A stretch of 64,000 nt of DNA, from assembly GCA_037178975.1 (NCBI GenBank), contig JASJZH010000002.1, positions 2,976,001-3,040,000 of the forward strand, given 5' to 3'. Source of the DNA: Oscheius tipulae. Lineage: Eukaryota > Nematoda > Chromadorea > Rhabditida > Rhabditidae. Position numbers and translations under genes: made by a program. Position 1 is the first letter of the stretch; each line of letters starts with the position of its first letter. The notes beneath the pieces were generated by a model that did no database searches, was not told the origin of the DNA, and was given only the letters and a program-made list of their open reading frames with translations. This document shows positions 1 to 13,952 of this stretch, one piece after another.

Positions 1-1
1 C

Positions 2-115
2 CTAGGTGAGCACGATGAGAGGAGCGATATCGACGCTGTCGTTCATCCCGAACTGGCCGACACTGTCCAGCAGCGAGCATACGACCGTCTGGAGGCCGGT
101 CTTCGATCTACATAG
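2..115 (+). CDS. Possible 3' end of a gene cut by the window edge
   Basis: A frame open from the window edge reads GEHDERSDIDAVVHPELADT and continues to a TAG at 113-115, with GC-rich third positions like the real exons nearby. A second reading is possible: GT at 6 could be a donor and AG at 69-70 an acceptor, and a shifted frame then ends at a TGA at 151-153 with a tail rich in Pro and Thr. I do not recognise either tail. Only about 37 residues are visible, so no function can be given. Confidence 0.25.
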   Translation, partial: LGEHDERSDIDAVVHPELADTVQQRAYDRLEAGLRST

Positions 116-629
116 AAATCCCTCCGACTCCGGAAACGTACAACTGGCTGTGAGGAGGAAGGACAATCACGATATGGTAGGCCATTGCTCATTTCATGGT
201 GGAAAAGTGAAAAAGTTTCCTACGTCTCTATCAATATCTCTCGATCCAGTGTGTCCCCATTTTTTGCCATTTTCTGACTGCGTGTCCATTTCCTCGTCTG
301 TTTTCTCCTAGTTAATGGCGTCAACCCGCAATTTCATCCCTGTCTACTTGTTCAGTTTTTATCCTGTGTGTGTCAGTACTATTCCGTCGTCTAGTGCCGC
401 AGTCTGTCTGTCTTTTTCGAACACCGGCACATCAGTAGCCTACCCCTCAAAAACCTAACTGAACCATTCTGTTTCTCTTCTTGCGCTGCTGGAACAGAAG
501 CAGAATTGGTGTAGGCAAGTGGACGACTATGTGTTGATTGGCGAGGGAGTGAGAATTCGTCAATTTCAACAGTTTCCGAACACCTACAGAAAAAGGGCGC
601 CAGTCTGGAACTTTACCTTCTTCTTCCAG

Positions 630-1548
630 GCACGATGGAGCTCTCTGGTAGACAGACTGCTGGAAACCCAGAGCGGACAGCTGGTGGACAGCTCAAAGGC
701 CATGAAGACGAAAAAGACGACGGAACTGACTGCCTCTTCTTCCTCTCAAAATGGAATCGATGATGAGATTCAGCTCGTGGAGACGCCCAAGAAGGCCACT
801 TCTAGTGAATCTATAGGTATTTTCCTATTTTTTAACAACATACAAAACATTAAAGCGGGTTCTGGACCTTTTTTTTCGACCATGAGTTCTGATATGGGTA
901 TCGTAGAGAAAAACTCGCTGTTCACAGAGATGTACTTCTTTTCTGTTTAATCAGCGATTTTCACCGAAATATAAGCCCGCAAAGTTGCTACTTCAGAACA
1001 AAAGTTACCTTTGCCGAGCAGCTTTCTTGGCTGTACTTGTCAGCCTTGTTTCGACAAGTCGTGCGCGTTTTGGCAAGTCAAGGCTAGTCCCAAAGAAAGA
1101 ATATTCAGTCGAACTTGTAGTTTCTGGTAGCATGTTGCTCCTTTATTTTGGGACAACTACTCAGAATAGCAGTTGAATGCATCCCAGTTGCTTCAAAAAC
1201 GGATTTCCCACAACTTACACTATCTAGGTTAGAGTTTTGCATCAAAATTAATTCCCAAAGTTATTCTTATGGAATGAGGGTGTCTCGTTTTAACTGTAAA
1301 CAATTTTACCTTCAAGTGGTACTTCGAAAATAATGTTACGTCGCATTTCTGACTCAAAAAGGCTACGGCTTGTTAAATCACCTAAATTCTAATTTTTGCG
1401 AACTAGAAAAGAGTCCGGACACTTGTTTTAAGATAACGAGGACGATCCGGCCGACGAGAGGATCAAGAAGCTGCTGGAGGAGAACAAGAAACTACGCAAA
1501 ATCAACGCAGAACTTTACAGTTTCGCGGCAAAACATATTATGGAATGA
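630..1548 (+). CDS. Small coiled-coil protein, unrecognised (5' end unresolved)
   Basis: Two exons join in phase: 630-816 (acceptor TTCTTCCAG, donor ATAG|GTAT) and 1433-1548 (acceptor TTTTAAG), with a 616-nt intron between. The first exon has a short helical segment (ARWSSLVDRLLETQSG) followed by a Ser/Thr/Lys-rich linker. The second is acidic and then a clear coiled coil (IKKLLEENKKLRKINAEL) ending in a TGA at 1546-1548. Upstream in-frame sequence around 490-560 may hold an earlier exon, and no convincing ATG was found. The stop lies only 156 nt before the start of the PTRH2 gene on the same strand, which fits a co-transcribed pair. I do not recognise the family. Confidence 0.55.
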
Positions 1549-1704
1549 CTCTAGAAATTTGTTATTTTTTTGGCTTGTTTTGTTGATTTTAATCCCTACC
1601 TGTTATGAATTCGTTATTCAGTATTGTTTCATTTTTTGTCGGAGGAGTTTCCAGAGTGTTTTTGCTATAAAAATTGACCAAAATTGGTCTGAATCCCTTC
1701 AGAA

Positions 1705-2728
1705 ATGGGCGGTTTTTGGAGTCAGGAGCCGGCCACACCTCCGGCCAGCAGTCCGAGCCAGAAGGCGAGCTTTCAGGAGGCTCTAAAGGCCATCGCGCGG
1801 GCAAAACGAACCCATAAGATGGTCTTTGTCGCGAACATGTCTCTGGCGATGGGCAAGGGAAAACTGGCGGCCCAGGTAGCTCACGCGGCCATTGCCGTCT
1901 ATCGGCAGGCCTCGAAGACGGTCGAAGGACAGGCCGCCCTAGAGAGCTGGGAGCAGCACGGAGCTGTGAAGATTGTCGTCAAGGGCGAGTCGACGGAGCA
2001 GCTGAGGGAACTTCAAGAGGTTCGTTTTAGACTTATTTTTGTTGAAATGATTGAGAACGATGGGAAATGTTGAAAAAGTGTAACATTCGAAAAAGAACGT
2101 CTCATATGGTTTGACTTTGTAGGACCTAGCTTTTGCTGAATTTTTTTGAGTAAAGCGAGAAATAACGCTAACAGCAGGCAAAATATTAGATGGCAACACT
2201 TTTTCTCAAAAGAAGTAGCGATTAGGACATTATGAGGATCATTTTTTGGTTTGTCAGAAGTTCTCTGAAGCTGGTCAGAACCACCTTATCCCAGCATGTT
2301 TTCTTCTATTGAGCCCTACTTTTTCTGTTTTGAGTGGTAGATAGAGTTGGGCCAACCTTCTGATTCAAAAAGACATCAGTTTCTATGCACAAACAACATT
2401 AGTATTGTGCAACTATATAGCACTCGATGTTAGTGTAAAATACGGACCCTCTTGGAAAAACTTAAAAGCCTACTAAACTCATACTAGTTCGATGAATCAT
2501 TCTAGGAGAATAGTAGAATAGAGCCCGTTATTTAATCAAGGATGAACTGAAGCTCATGACTGTCACCAATCCCGCCATTTCCAGATTGCCAAAGAGAACA
2601 AATGCTACAGCTATCTGATACGCGATGCCGGCCATACCCAAATCCCCGCCGGATCCACGACTGTTCTAGGAATCTTCGGCGAGAAAGACCAGGTTGATGC
2701 CGTCACCGGCTCCTTGAAACTCATGTGA
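1705..2728 (+). CDS. PTRH2: Peptidyl-tRNA hydrolase 2 (PTH2/Bit1 family)
   Basis: Two exons, 1705-2019 and 2585-2728, join in phase 0 to give about 152 residues. After a 38-residue low-complexity N-terminus comes the PTH2 core: MVFVANMSLAMGKGKLAAQV (the KxG.AAQ substrate-binding helix), AHAA, then WEQHGAVKIVVKG, and in exon 2 YLIRDAGHTQIPAGSTTVL (the IxDAGxTQIxxGSxT active-site segment). The family releases tRNA from stalled peptidyl-tRNA, and in animals the protein is largely mitochondrial. The animal protein usually has an N-terminal membrane anchor. None is evident here, so an upstream exon may be missing or this copy may be soluble. All diagnostic motifs are intact. The AATAAA poly(A) signal overlaps the stop codon. 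Confidence 0.93.
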
Positions 2729-2733
2729 ATAAA
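2728..2733 (+). promoter_or_regulatory. AATAAA polyadenylation signal overlapping the PTRH2 stop
   Basis: The hexamer AATAAA begins at the last base of the TGA stop codon (2726-2728). If it is used, cleavage about 15-25 nt downstream would leave an extremely short 3' UTR. The adjoining sequence is AT-rich, as expected near a cleavage site. The site also falls just before the start of the decayed retroelement. Confidence 0.5.
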
Positions 2734-2741
2734 GAATTTAT

Positions 2742-3830
2742 TTACTGTGTTCCAAATCGTAGGATTATAATGATGGTCAATGACTCGTTTCCAATCTTCA
2801 CTAGGGAAATTCTACCAGCATCTATAAAAAAAGCTTTGGTAATATATCTTTCGTTACTCCATTGATTCATTCTTGTAATCTTCAGCATTCTTCGCTCCAT
2901 TTTCCTTTGAACGCCTTTCAAACGATGCCTGTTTTGCTTGATGAGCGTCCAAGTTTCCCAGACATTGGTGACCACCGGCATGATACAGGAGTTGAAAAGG
3001 CGGCGTCGTTTGTTCATAGGAATAGTTCTATCTGTTAACCCTTTTGCTTGCTGACTCCCTGCCAACCATCCTCTTCTGACAGCGCAATCGATCTCCTTAT
3101 GATGGTCCAATGAAAGAGAAATGGAGACTGCGAATTATTTCGCTTCATCTTCCAATGCAAAGTTCAGCCCATCGATTAAGATAGATGTCCTCGTTGTAGC
3201 ACAGTTCGTAAGCAGAATTGTCTTCTTGTCGTTAATTCGTAGGCCGAGCAGATCTGATATGTCCATCAATTTTCGAAGTATTTTCTCCAGTGCGGGTCGA
3301 GATTTTCCGACAATGGTGACGTCGTCTGCGTATTCAAGACTTGTCACCTATCTTCCATCAATTTATCCCATTCTCTTCCCAGTCGATTCAGCGAATGATA
3401 CACCTGAGTACGCAGTCGAACACCAGAGAGAAGGTATCTCTCTGGCGTACTCCTTTCCGGAAGTCCACAGCTATTCACATCGGCTGGAGTCAAAAAAGAT
3501 TTAATAATTATGCTACAGCTCCTTGTTGATAATAACGTATGTGTTCGAGGGTTCGTATATTTACTGTAACATAATTACTAAATCTTTTTTGACTCCAGCC
3601 GATCTGTTCCAGACAGCATTTTATTCGATAGAATCAAAGGCTTTGCAAAAGTCGACAAATACAAAGTAGATAGTAATTGAATATTTTGTGCATCTCTCGG
3701 CGATTTGCTTGACAGCATGAAGATGATCCATCGTTGAAAATCCCTTGCGAAAGCCGCTTTGACTATAGTCTATGAGTTTATCGAGATTCCTTTGCATCCT
3801 CATCAAAATGGCTTTTGTGCACGCCTTCAA
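2742..3830 (-). pseudogene. Decayed non-LTR retrotransposon reverse transcriptase
   Basis: Three minus-strand pieces appear in the order of a reverse transcriptase: fingers (3830-3621: SQSGFRKGFSTMDHL, then FVDFCKAFDSIE), palm (3347-3135: LEYADDVTIVGKS, carrying the catalytic YADD, then GLRINDKKT), and thumb (3110-2742: RRLFNSCIMPVV, then RKMERRMLKI). This is the pattern of RTE/CR1-type endonuclease-reverse transcriptases that are common in nematodes. The pieces are in different frames, and the stretch between fingers and palm, normally about 100 residues, is badly degraded and interrupted by a 34-bp inverted repeat. No endonuclease domain was seen, so this is a 5'-truncated dead copy. Confidence 0.85.
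3479..3603. repeat. 34-bp inverted repeat inside the dead retroelement
   Basis: Positions 3479-3512 and 3570-3603 are reverse complements over 34 bp with one mismatch, separated by 57 bp. The arms start with ATCGGCTGGAGTCAAAAAAG. The structure lies exactly where coding similarity of the reverse transcriptase is lost, so it is either a small foldback insertion or the scar of a local inverted duplication. Confidence 0.8.
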
Positions 3831-3952
3831 GACAGTAAGTAGTAGCGATGTAGGTCGAAAAAAAGAAAATAAAGAATGGGTTTATTCAAAGGTGGTAGCA
3901 TGTTTGTGATGAGTATCGAGGTCAATTTTCATTGGTTACAAGGTGAGGGGTT

Positions 3953-4331
3953 TTACTTCTTCTCAGCGGCAGCCTTCTTGGCCTTGTAGGCGGTCATGTC
4001 CTTGTCGTAGCGCTGCTTGTCGTCCTGGGCCATCTTCTCCCATTTCTAAGCCCTTATTGTCGAGCAGAAATTTGGCGGGAACTCACGGATTTGTCGGTCA
4101 GCTTGGCCCACTGGACTCCGGCCTCCTTGGCGATCTCGGCCACTCCCATACCGGGCTTCTTGATGGCGGCACGATTTTCTCCGAGCCAGTGGAAGTAGGC
4201 GGACATAGGTCTCTTGGGGGCATTGGGGTCCTACGACTTATTTTAGGCTTTATATACAGTTGACCCACCTTCTCCTTCGGCTTCTTGGGCTCTGTAGTCT
4301 TCTTGACTCCTCTGGAAGGTCGGCCGGACAT
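3953..4331 (-). CDS. Single-HMG-box chromatin protein (tandem copy 1)
   Basis: Three exons (4331-4269, 4230-4087, 4045-3953) give a 99-residue protein. A basic N-tail (SRGVKKTTEPKKPKEK) is followed by one HMG box: DPNAPKRPMSAYFHWLGENR, then KKPGMGVAEIAKEAGVQW, then KWEKMAQDDKQRYDKDM, ending in a Lys/Ala tail. HMG boxes of this type bind and bend DNA without sequence specificity in chromatin. The short length and the PKRPMSAY motif resemble HMGB/NHP6-like proteins. A paralogue with the same exon layout lies at 5330-5958, so the pair arose by tandem duplication. The introns here are 38 and 41 nt. The start is the only ATG before the basic tail. Confidence 0.93.
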
Positions 4332-4458
4332 AATCTTCTGAAAATCGATCAGTGTTATTGATGTGAACAGACAGAGAAGGAAAAGAGACAGCGAGCGCAC
4401 ACTGGCAGAGAGCGAGCGAGGCTGGGTTGTTTGAAAACACGGACGCGACAATGTAGCA

Positions 4459-4932
4459 ATGGAGCGAGCGTCCTTATTTCGGGCGCGAACGCGAAGGGGC
4501 GGACCGATTATGGATCTCTTGGGATATGGCAATCCTTTAACCAGAGCAAGAGGACGAGCAGAATTGTTGGGAAAGAGTCAAAGGACGAGAGGATATACAA
4601 GAGGAGGTATATTTGGTATCAGTAAGGGGGTTTCTGACATCCAAACTCTTCAAAAAGTATTGCCTACAAGAGTTCAATTTTTTGGTATGAGTTTATGTGA
4701 GTCCTACCAGAAACCATGTTTTCAAGATGGGCAGTTGTCAAACATTCAAAATTATTTCCAGACGACGTTGGAATGTCGAGCTGGAAAACCTTAAGGTTTT
4801 GTTGCAGCAGTTGAATTGTGAATTATTCTCTAAACTTAATGTTAGAAAAGAGGCTTCAGAGAAAAAATGTCAGAGCTTTTGGATGAATGCAAAGTGCTCA
4901 ACGATTTCCAGCTCTCATCGGATCCTCGTTAA
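4459..4932 (+). CDS. Possible small basic protein divergent from HMG gene
   Basis: An ATG at 4459 opens an Arg/Gly-rich frame (MERASLFRARTRRGGPIMDL, with further GKSQRTRGYTRGG) and lies 127 bp from the divergent HMG start, suggesting a shared promoter. Further exon-like pieces follow: one after an acceptor near 4761 (RRWNVELENLK) and one after an acceptor near 4846 (REKMSELLDECKVLNDFQLS), ending in a TAA at 4930-4932. The last two pieces join in phase, but I could not join the first exon to them in phase, so one exon is missing or misplaced. No family is recognised. Confidence 0.35.
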
Positions 4933-5329
4933 AAGTGGAGAAGAACCTATAAGAAAGAAGTTCATATCTATCGCTCAATATACTCCACATTTGCAGAAGT
5001 TTCACGAAACGTTAAAAAGTTATTCGTCCCCAGACAATACTTCGAACTTTTGACGAGCGAGTCCGATTGCCAATACTTTTATCAAATATCAGATCCCTGA
5101 ATACATAGGGTCATCAAGAAAGACTGATCAAAAGTCCATCTCTAGCTGGCATGATACAACAGTGTAGAAGATGCAGTGATGGTTTTATTAACCTTAATTT
5201 CTGACAGTACAGGAATGCCACAAAGGGACCAAATGAGGTACGAGTCAGGAGAAGAGAAATAACGGTATATACAGTGAGTATCGGAGTTTTAGGGTGACGA
5301 CACTGTTGACGTGCGGAGATGAAGACGAT

Positions 5330-5958
5330 CTACTTGCCCTTGTAGGCAGCCATCTCGCCCTCGTAGCGTTTCTTGTCAGCAGCGGCTTTCTGTTCCCATT
5401 TCTGCAAAAGAGATAATTATTATGGTCCAAGACCTGGCTTTGTGTCACACGAGGCCAGCTGCCCTAATGATCGCGGGCGCTATCTTGGCTCGTTCAAACG
5501 CGCGTGGTCGCTGGGGCTTAGTGACAGGTGTTCGCGGGCCGCGTGATCGAGGTCTCTGCGTCTTTACATAATGGTCGCGCGCCTTCTGCCTCACCGAATA
5601 AGAGGCCACATGCCACTCTAGGCCTCCACGAGAGGGCTGTAAAGAGACGAGAGAAAAACTTACGGATTTGTCTCCGAGTTTGCCCCACTGGACTCCGGCC
5701 TCCTTGGCGATCTCGGCAACTCCCATACCGGGCTTCTTGATGCGCTCGCGGTTTTCTTGGAGCCAGAAGAAGAAGGCGGACATGGCTCGCTTGGGAGCGT
5801 TGGGGTCCTGGAAATAATTCGTTTAGCATGGTTAACGTAGCAGGAATAATTGGATTGTCTAACAATTAATAAAAACCAACCTTAGTCTTCTTTCCCTTCT
5901 TTGTGGTCTTTGCAGCAGGAGACTTCGAAGGCGAAGCGGCCTTCTTGGGGCGAGCCAT
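5330..5958 (-). CDS. Single-HMG-box chromatin protein (tandem copy 2)
   Basis: Three exons (5958-5881, 5807-5664, 5401-5330) give 97 residues. A Lys/Ala/Ser-rich tail (MARPKKAASPSKSPAAKTTK) precedes one HMG box with DPNAPKRAMSAFFFWLQENR, KKPGMGVAEIAKEAGVQWGK and KWEQKAAADKKRYEGEM. The central exon is 144 nt, exactly as in the copy at 3953-4331, and nearly the same in sequence. The N-tail and C-tail differ, and the second intron has grown from 41 to 262 nt. It probably shares the general DNA-bending chromatin role of its neighbour, with divergence of tails suggesting some specialisation. Confidence 0.93.
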
Positions 5959-7722
5959 CGTGTTCTGAAAATGAAGGAATGTGCTGGATTCGACAGTCTA
6001 TAAGAGCAGAAGAAGAGAGAAGAGAACGGGTGGCAGTCTGGTGGAAAACTAATAAGGGTGCCAGCGTCTATCTGGGGAGCGATCACAGAATGAGGGGCGG
6101 GACATTCTAGAGGGGGGCTGGCGACGCTACGCGTGGCCTCGCGACAGCGGTCTTTCTGCGTCCACTGGCAGCGATGTCTGTCGGCCTCACTAGAAATTAC
6201 TAGGACGGCTAGGAGAGTGCGAGACACTACCAGGAGGGGACGCCTCTCTATGTTGGCGGGAAGCGTAATTTTGAGCGAGTGGGGCTTTGCGAGGGACCAA
6301 TAGAAAGGATCGAACGACACTAGAGCACAATAAGAAGACAAAGAAAGGATGATCCTTATGACGGGACAATAAAACTCCAGGTCAAGTAAAAATGGATAAA
6401 AAGGAGCTAGACTAGCATTTTTGCGATAATATCGTTTAGTTTCTTGCGGCATTCCACTTTTACAAATTATGAAGTACGAGTTAGCAAGAAAATACGATAG
6501 AGATGGGGAATCTATTAAGTAAAATTACACTTTCTGAACAAATTACCGCCTCCATAATTTGTAGAAGTGGAAAAAAGCTTTAAAAAAGTAATAGTAAGAC
6601 GAAAAATAGGAATTTGACGAGTCGGGTTGCCGAATTCCCACCTCATGCTACTGTAGCTCCGCAAGCTCTTGCGACGATTTTAGTGCCGCGCATTTAAACT
6701 GACTGGAATTCGACTTTCTGATCTCATCTTCTTTTTTCCCCTTTCTCTTCTCAATTCCATTTTACTTTTGACAAAAGATTGTGCAAAACAAGTGCTTGAA
6801 ACGTCCGTGACAACTAGAAAACATGCCCAAAAAACCAGCACGCTGTAGAAGGCAAAAAAACATCATCATCGATATCCTTTCTGTTTTTGACGCATCTCCC
6901 TTGATTACGCGGTGCCGTAGCTCTGCTCTTATTCAAGATGATAAATTCCAAACTTTCATTGTTCAGCAATCCTTTACTCATATCAGAAATTCCCTTTCCA
7001 TCACGTCCAGATTGGATCGATTCTGTTCTTTCAGCCTTTCGTTGTTTTCCAGCCTCTCTCCCAAAGTGCGACCATGGCGGCCATTTGGGCGATTGTTGGG
7101 GCGAGAGTCCCCGTGGTCGCCGGGGATCGATAGGCCGGCAAACACTGCGGCCATCACAGCGTGTATTGCCTAGGACACACGAGAAGAGAGCGAGGGAAAA
7201 AGATGAGGCCGGGGCTCTGCTCTGCGTGTTTGAATTCGCGCCAATTGGAACGGGTCGAGGGATGGAACAAGAAGAAAAGCATGGGATGCCTGCTCGTAAC
7301 CATGCGCTTGCCAGCTTGAGCCCTTTTCGATCGAATTTCTGGGCATTACGTGCCAAAGGTCGCCTTAATTTGATCAACAAACAGTTTCCCTGCCAAACAT
7401 GCATTTCGAGTCTAATTTTTCACTTTTAGCAGTGATGTAGCCCCAAGCGCCGTATAGTCGACTGCTTTTTATCACCAAACGATTAGACGCGTGATAGCAA
7501 AGGAGCTGGAAAGTGGTGGAATGTCGTAAATTATGGAGAAAGTGAAATTTCCGTCAAATTGTCTTGCGTACTCTAAGAACAGCCCAAAAACTTCCTCATT
7601 ATGTTGTTTTCCGGTTACCAACAGCTGTTTTCTGATCTCCAATCGCTCGATTTCCTCCTTCTCCACCTCATTTCTCTGATAAACTTCAATTTTCAAGCTC
7701 AAACTTCGAGCAGGAGCCGAAG
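5959..7722. other. Intergenic region, no gene supported
   Basis: Long overlapping ORFs on both strands (about 6814-7429) lie in a GC-richer patch, but neither resembles a known protein and neither has convincing splice or codon support. The patch around 7070-7150 holds a GC-rich block with the motif CCATGGCGGCCATTTGG, which resembles a YY1-type initiator element and could belong to the promoter of the malic enzyme downstream. Nothing else is claimed here. Confidence 0.4.
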
Positions 7723-7831
7723 ATGATCCGAAATGTCCTCCAAAGCCAATGGTTTGCCCCGTTTTTGAAACAAAATAAGGTAAAGTTCCAGTGTACGTGG
7801 CCTAGCCACAAGCCAACCCTTACTGGCCAGT

Positions 7832-11899
<4,068 letters not shown>

Positions 11900-12023
11900 C
11901 TTTTAATCACAAGATTCCGTATATTCTTCTAGTCCTGATTGCTTTTTTTACTGTCCCTATCTCTTTTTTTCTCATTTACAAGCCGGTTTTAGAGCAGTAA
12001 TAACACTTTTTACTCGTATTTTT

Positions 12024-13952
12024 TCATGTCGAGGTGGAAAGAAGACGAGGACCCATTCCGACGTGAGAACAAATTATCTGCTTAATTTCGGGACCCGTAG
12101 TGGCGGAAGAAGTCTTGAGCTTAGGGAGAGTCACGGTACCAGTGATTGTAGAAGTGCTGAAGCTAGAGAGGACTTTGCCAAGGAAAATTGGCAGGTTTCG
12201 CTGAAATAGTTTGAGTTTTGGGGATTCAAATGAGATTCAAAATGTTGGTCTCGAAGGGCGGATGGGTTAACGTATTTCAAATGACTTTAGGCGGGAATAC
12301 AAAAGTTCGACCTACTTCCTAAATCTTTAACATAACCGAGTTCTCTAATGTTTGGCGCCCATTTTTTCAATTTCTAGCCATGTTTACGATTTTCGAAAAA
12401 ACCCCTAGAGCCTGAAAATAGTCTGAAGGTTGCAGACAGACTGTTTTTCCTTTTTGTTTAATTTACGGTACCATGTCTTTCTTCCGAGACCACCGGAAGT
12501 TTTTTGAACCTTATGTTGACAAGTTTACAAAGCCCTACCTCTTCCATAAAGACACAAGCATTCGGCCCGGCATCAAAACTGTAGGCAGCTTTGATTCCAT
12601 CCTCATTGAACTTGTTCACCAGGCGGATGACTTCCCACGAGGAGTCGGTCATGTACTGAAACCCTTATCATTTCTCTAATGGTTCCAAACCTACCCTCAG
12701 CGGAGGAAAAGTATCCATACAGACGGCATGAAATTGGTTGCTGTCAGTCATCGTGATCTCTGCGAGAGCAGGGAAATTACGGTCCTTGAAAGCGGTGATG
12801 AGATCCTTGACTCGTTTGGGAACGACATGGGAGACTCGATGTTGGAGAAGGGAACTCGTTTCGACCGTCGTCCTCATTCCTACAGTACTCCCAGTTTCCT
12901 TCTCCTGCTCGTTGAAGACGAGGATTACAGAGCGGAGCTCGGGCCAGTGCGATTCGTGGAACAGGGACTGAAAATAGTTTTGTTAGTATACAAAACTGGA
13001 AAGTGGACACAATTAGCGTTTGCAACCGAGGTTTGAATGACAGTTCCTAAACGGATTGCAGTGGGTATCGGCAGTGAGCCCAGGAAACGGTTTTGAATCT
13101 ACGATCTCAACACTACTAGAAGGGCCGAGGAGATGACAGCAGGAGTTGCCCGAAACTTGAATGGGCTGCTCTCCCGAAATCTGTTCTCACGTCGGAATGG
13201 GTCCTCGTCTTCTTTCCATATTTCAGTTGATCTAATTATAGTTTGAACGCGAAGAAAACATGCAAAATTGAGATGGTTGTGGGTTCAGAAACCTCTTCCT
13301 ATTTACTAGTCTCATTGTTAGAAATATCGAGAACTTCAAGTGGTGTCCAGTCCGACAGTTCTCTTTAGTCACCTCAGAGTAACAATCCTCTCCCTTAGGA
13401 TCCGAACCGGCATGCCAGTGAACCAGTCCCTCTCCGACACTCCTACACGCACTTCCAGAACCAATTCTGGCGATCCTCGAGTACTCTGTCTCCGTGAAAC
13501 CGAGCAGTTTTCCCAGTCCGAAAGCAATCGCAGCAAAGCCTGCAGCACTGCTAGCCAATCCAGCAGCGACAGGGAAGGTGGTCGTGGAGGTGACTTTGAA
13601 GGAGAAGTTGATTTTCGAATCCTTGGCGCGGAGAAGACGACAGGCTTCCTGAAGGTTCAGTCCCACTGTCTCTCACTCTCACCTCAAAACACTTTTCGAA
13701 TCTGGATCCTGTGATCTTCTCGACACTCTTCCCATTGATGGAGACACTGTCTTCCTCTTCGACCAACTCGATTCGGGTCCTGGCACAGAGGTAGTTGACA
13801 GAGAGAGAGACAGAGTCGTTCAAGGGAAGAATCAGGTCCTGAATCTTTCCTGTTCGGAAAGACAAGAAAGAACTAACCTCGTCCCTCTTCCCCCAGTACT
13901 TAATGAGGGCAATATTGGCCGGAGCCTCGACCTCGACCCAGGAGCCTAGCAT
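12024..13952 (-). CDS. MVD: Mevalonate diphosphate decarboxylase
   Basis: Six exons join in phase: 13952-13878, 13838-13683, 13648-13373, 12967-12695, 12655-12539, 12200-12024, giving about 357 residues. The enzyme makes isopentenyl diphosphate from mevalonate diphosphate using ATP (GHMP kinase superfamily). Visible motifs: [16 protein letters not shown] at the N-terminus, [13 protein letters not shown], the ATP-binding [58 protein letters not shown] with the family's catalytic Asp region, and [14 protein letters not shown]. The last exon starts after TATTTCAG and ends with HVGMGPRLL and a short tail. Intron 2 is only 34 nt. Intron 3 contains a 37-bp inverted copy of part of the last exon. 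The protein is slightly short for the family (usually near 390-400) but has all core motifs. Confidence 0.93.
12035..13218. repeat. Perfect 37-bp inverted repeat: MVD last exon vs MVD intron 3
   Basis: Bases 12035-12071 (coding, last exon) and 13182-13218 (inside intron 3) are exact reverse complements over 37 bp. The match begins with TGTTCTCACGTCGG read on the plus strand at 13182. A short flanking block (CCCGAAAT, just before the intron copy) is also shared with the exon, with a gap. In the pre-mRNA the two arms could pair. Confidence 0.9.

Noticed and set aside
6814-7429. Long overlapping ORFs of 196 (-) and 163 (+) codons
   Set aside because: Both are in a GC-richer patch where stop codons are rarer, neither shows known motifs or splice context, and they mirror each other.
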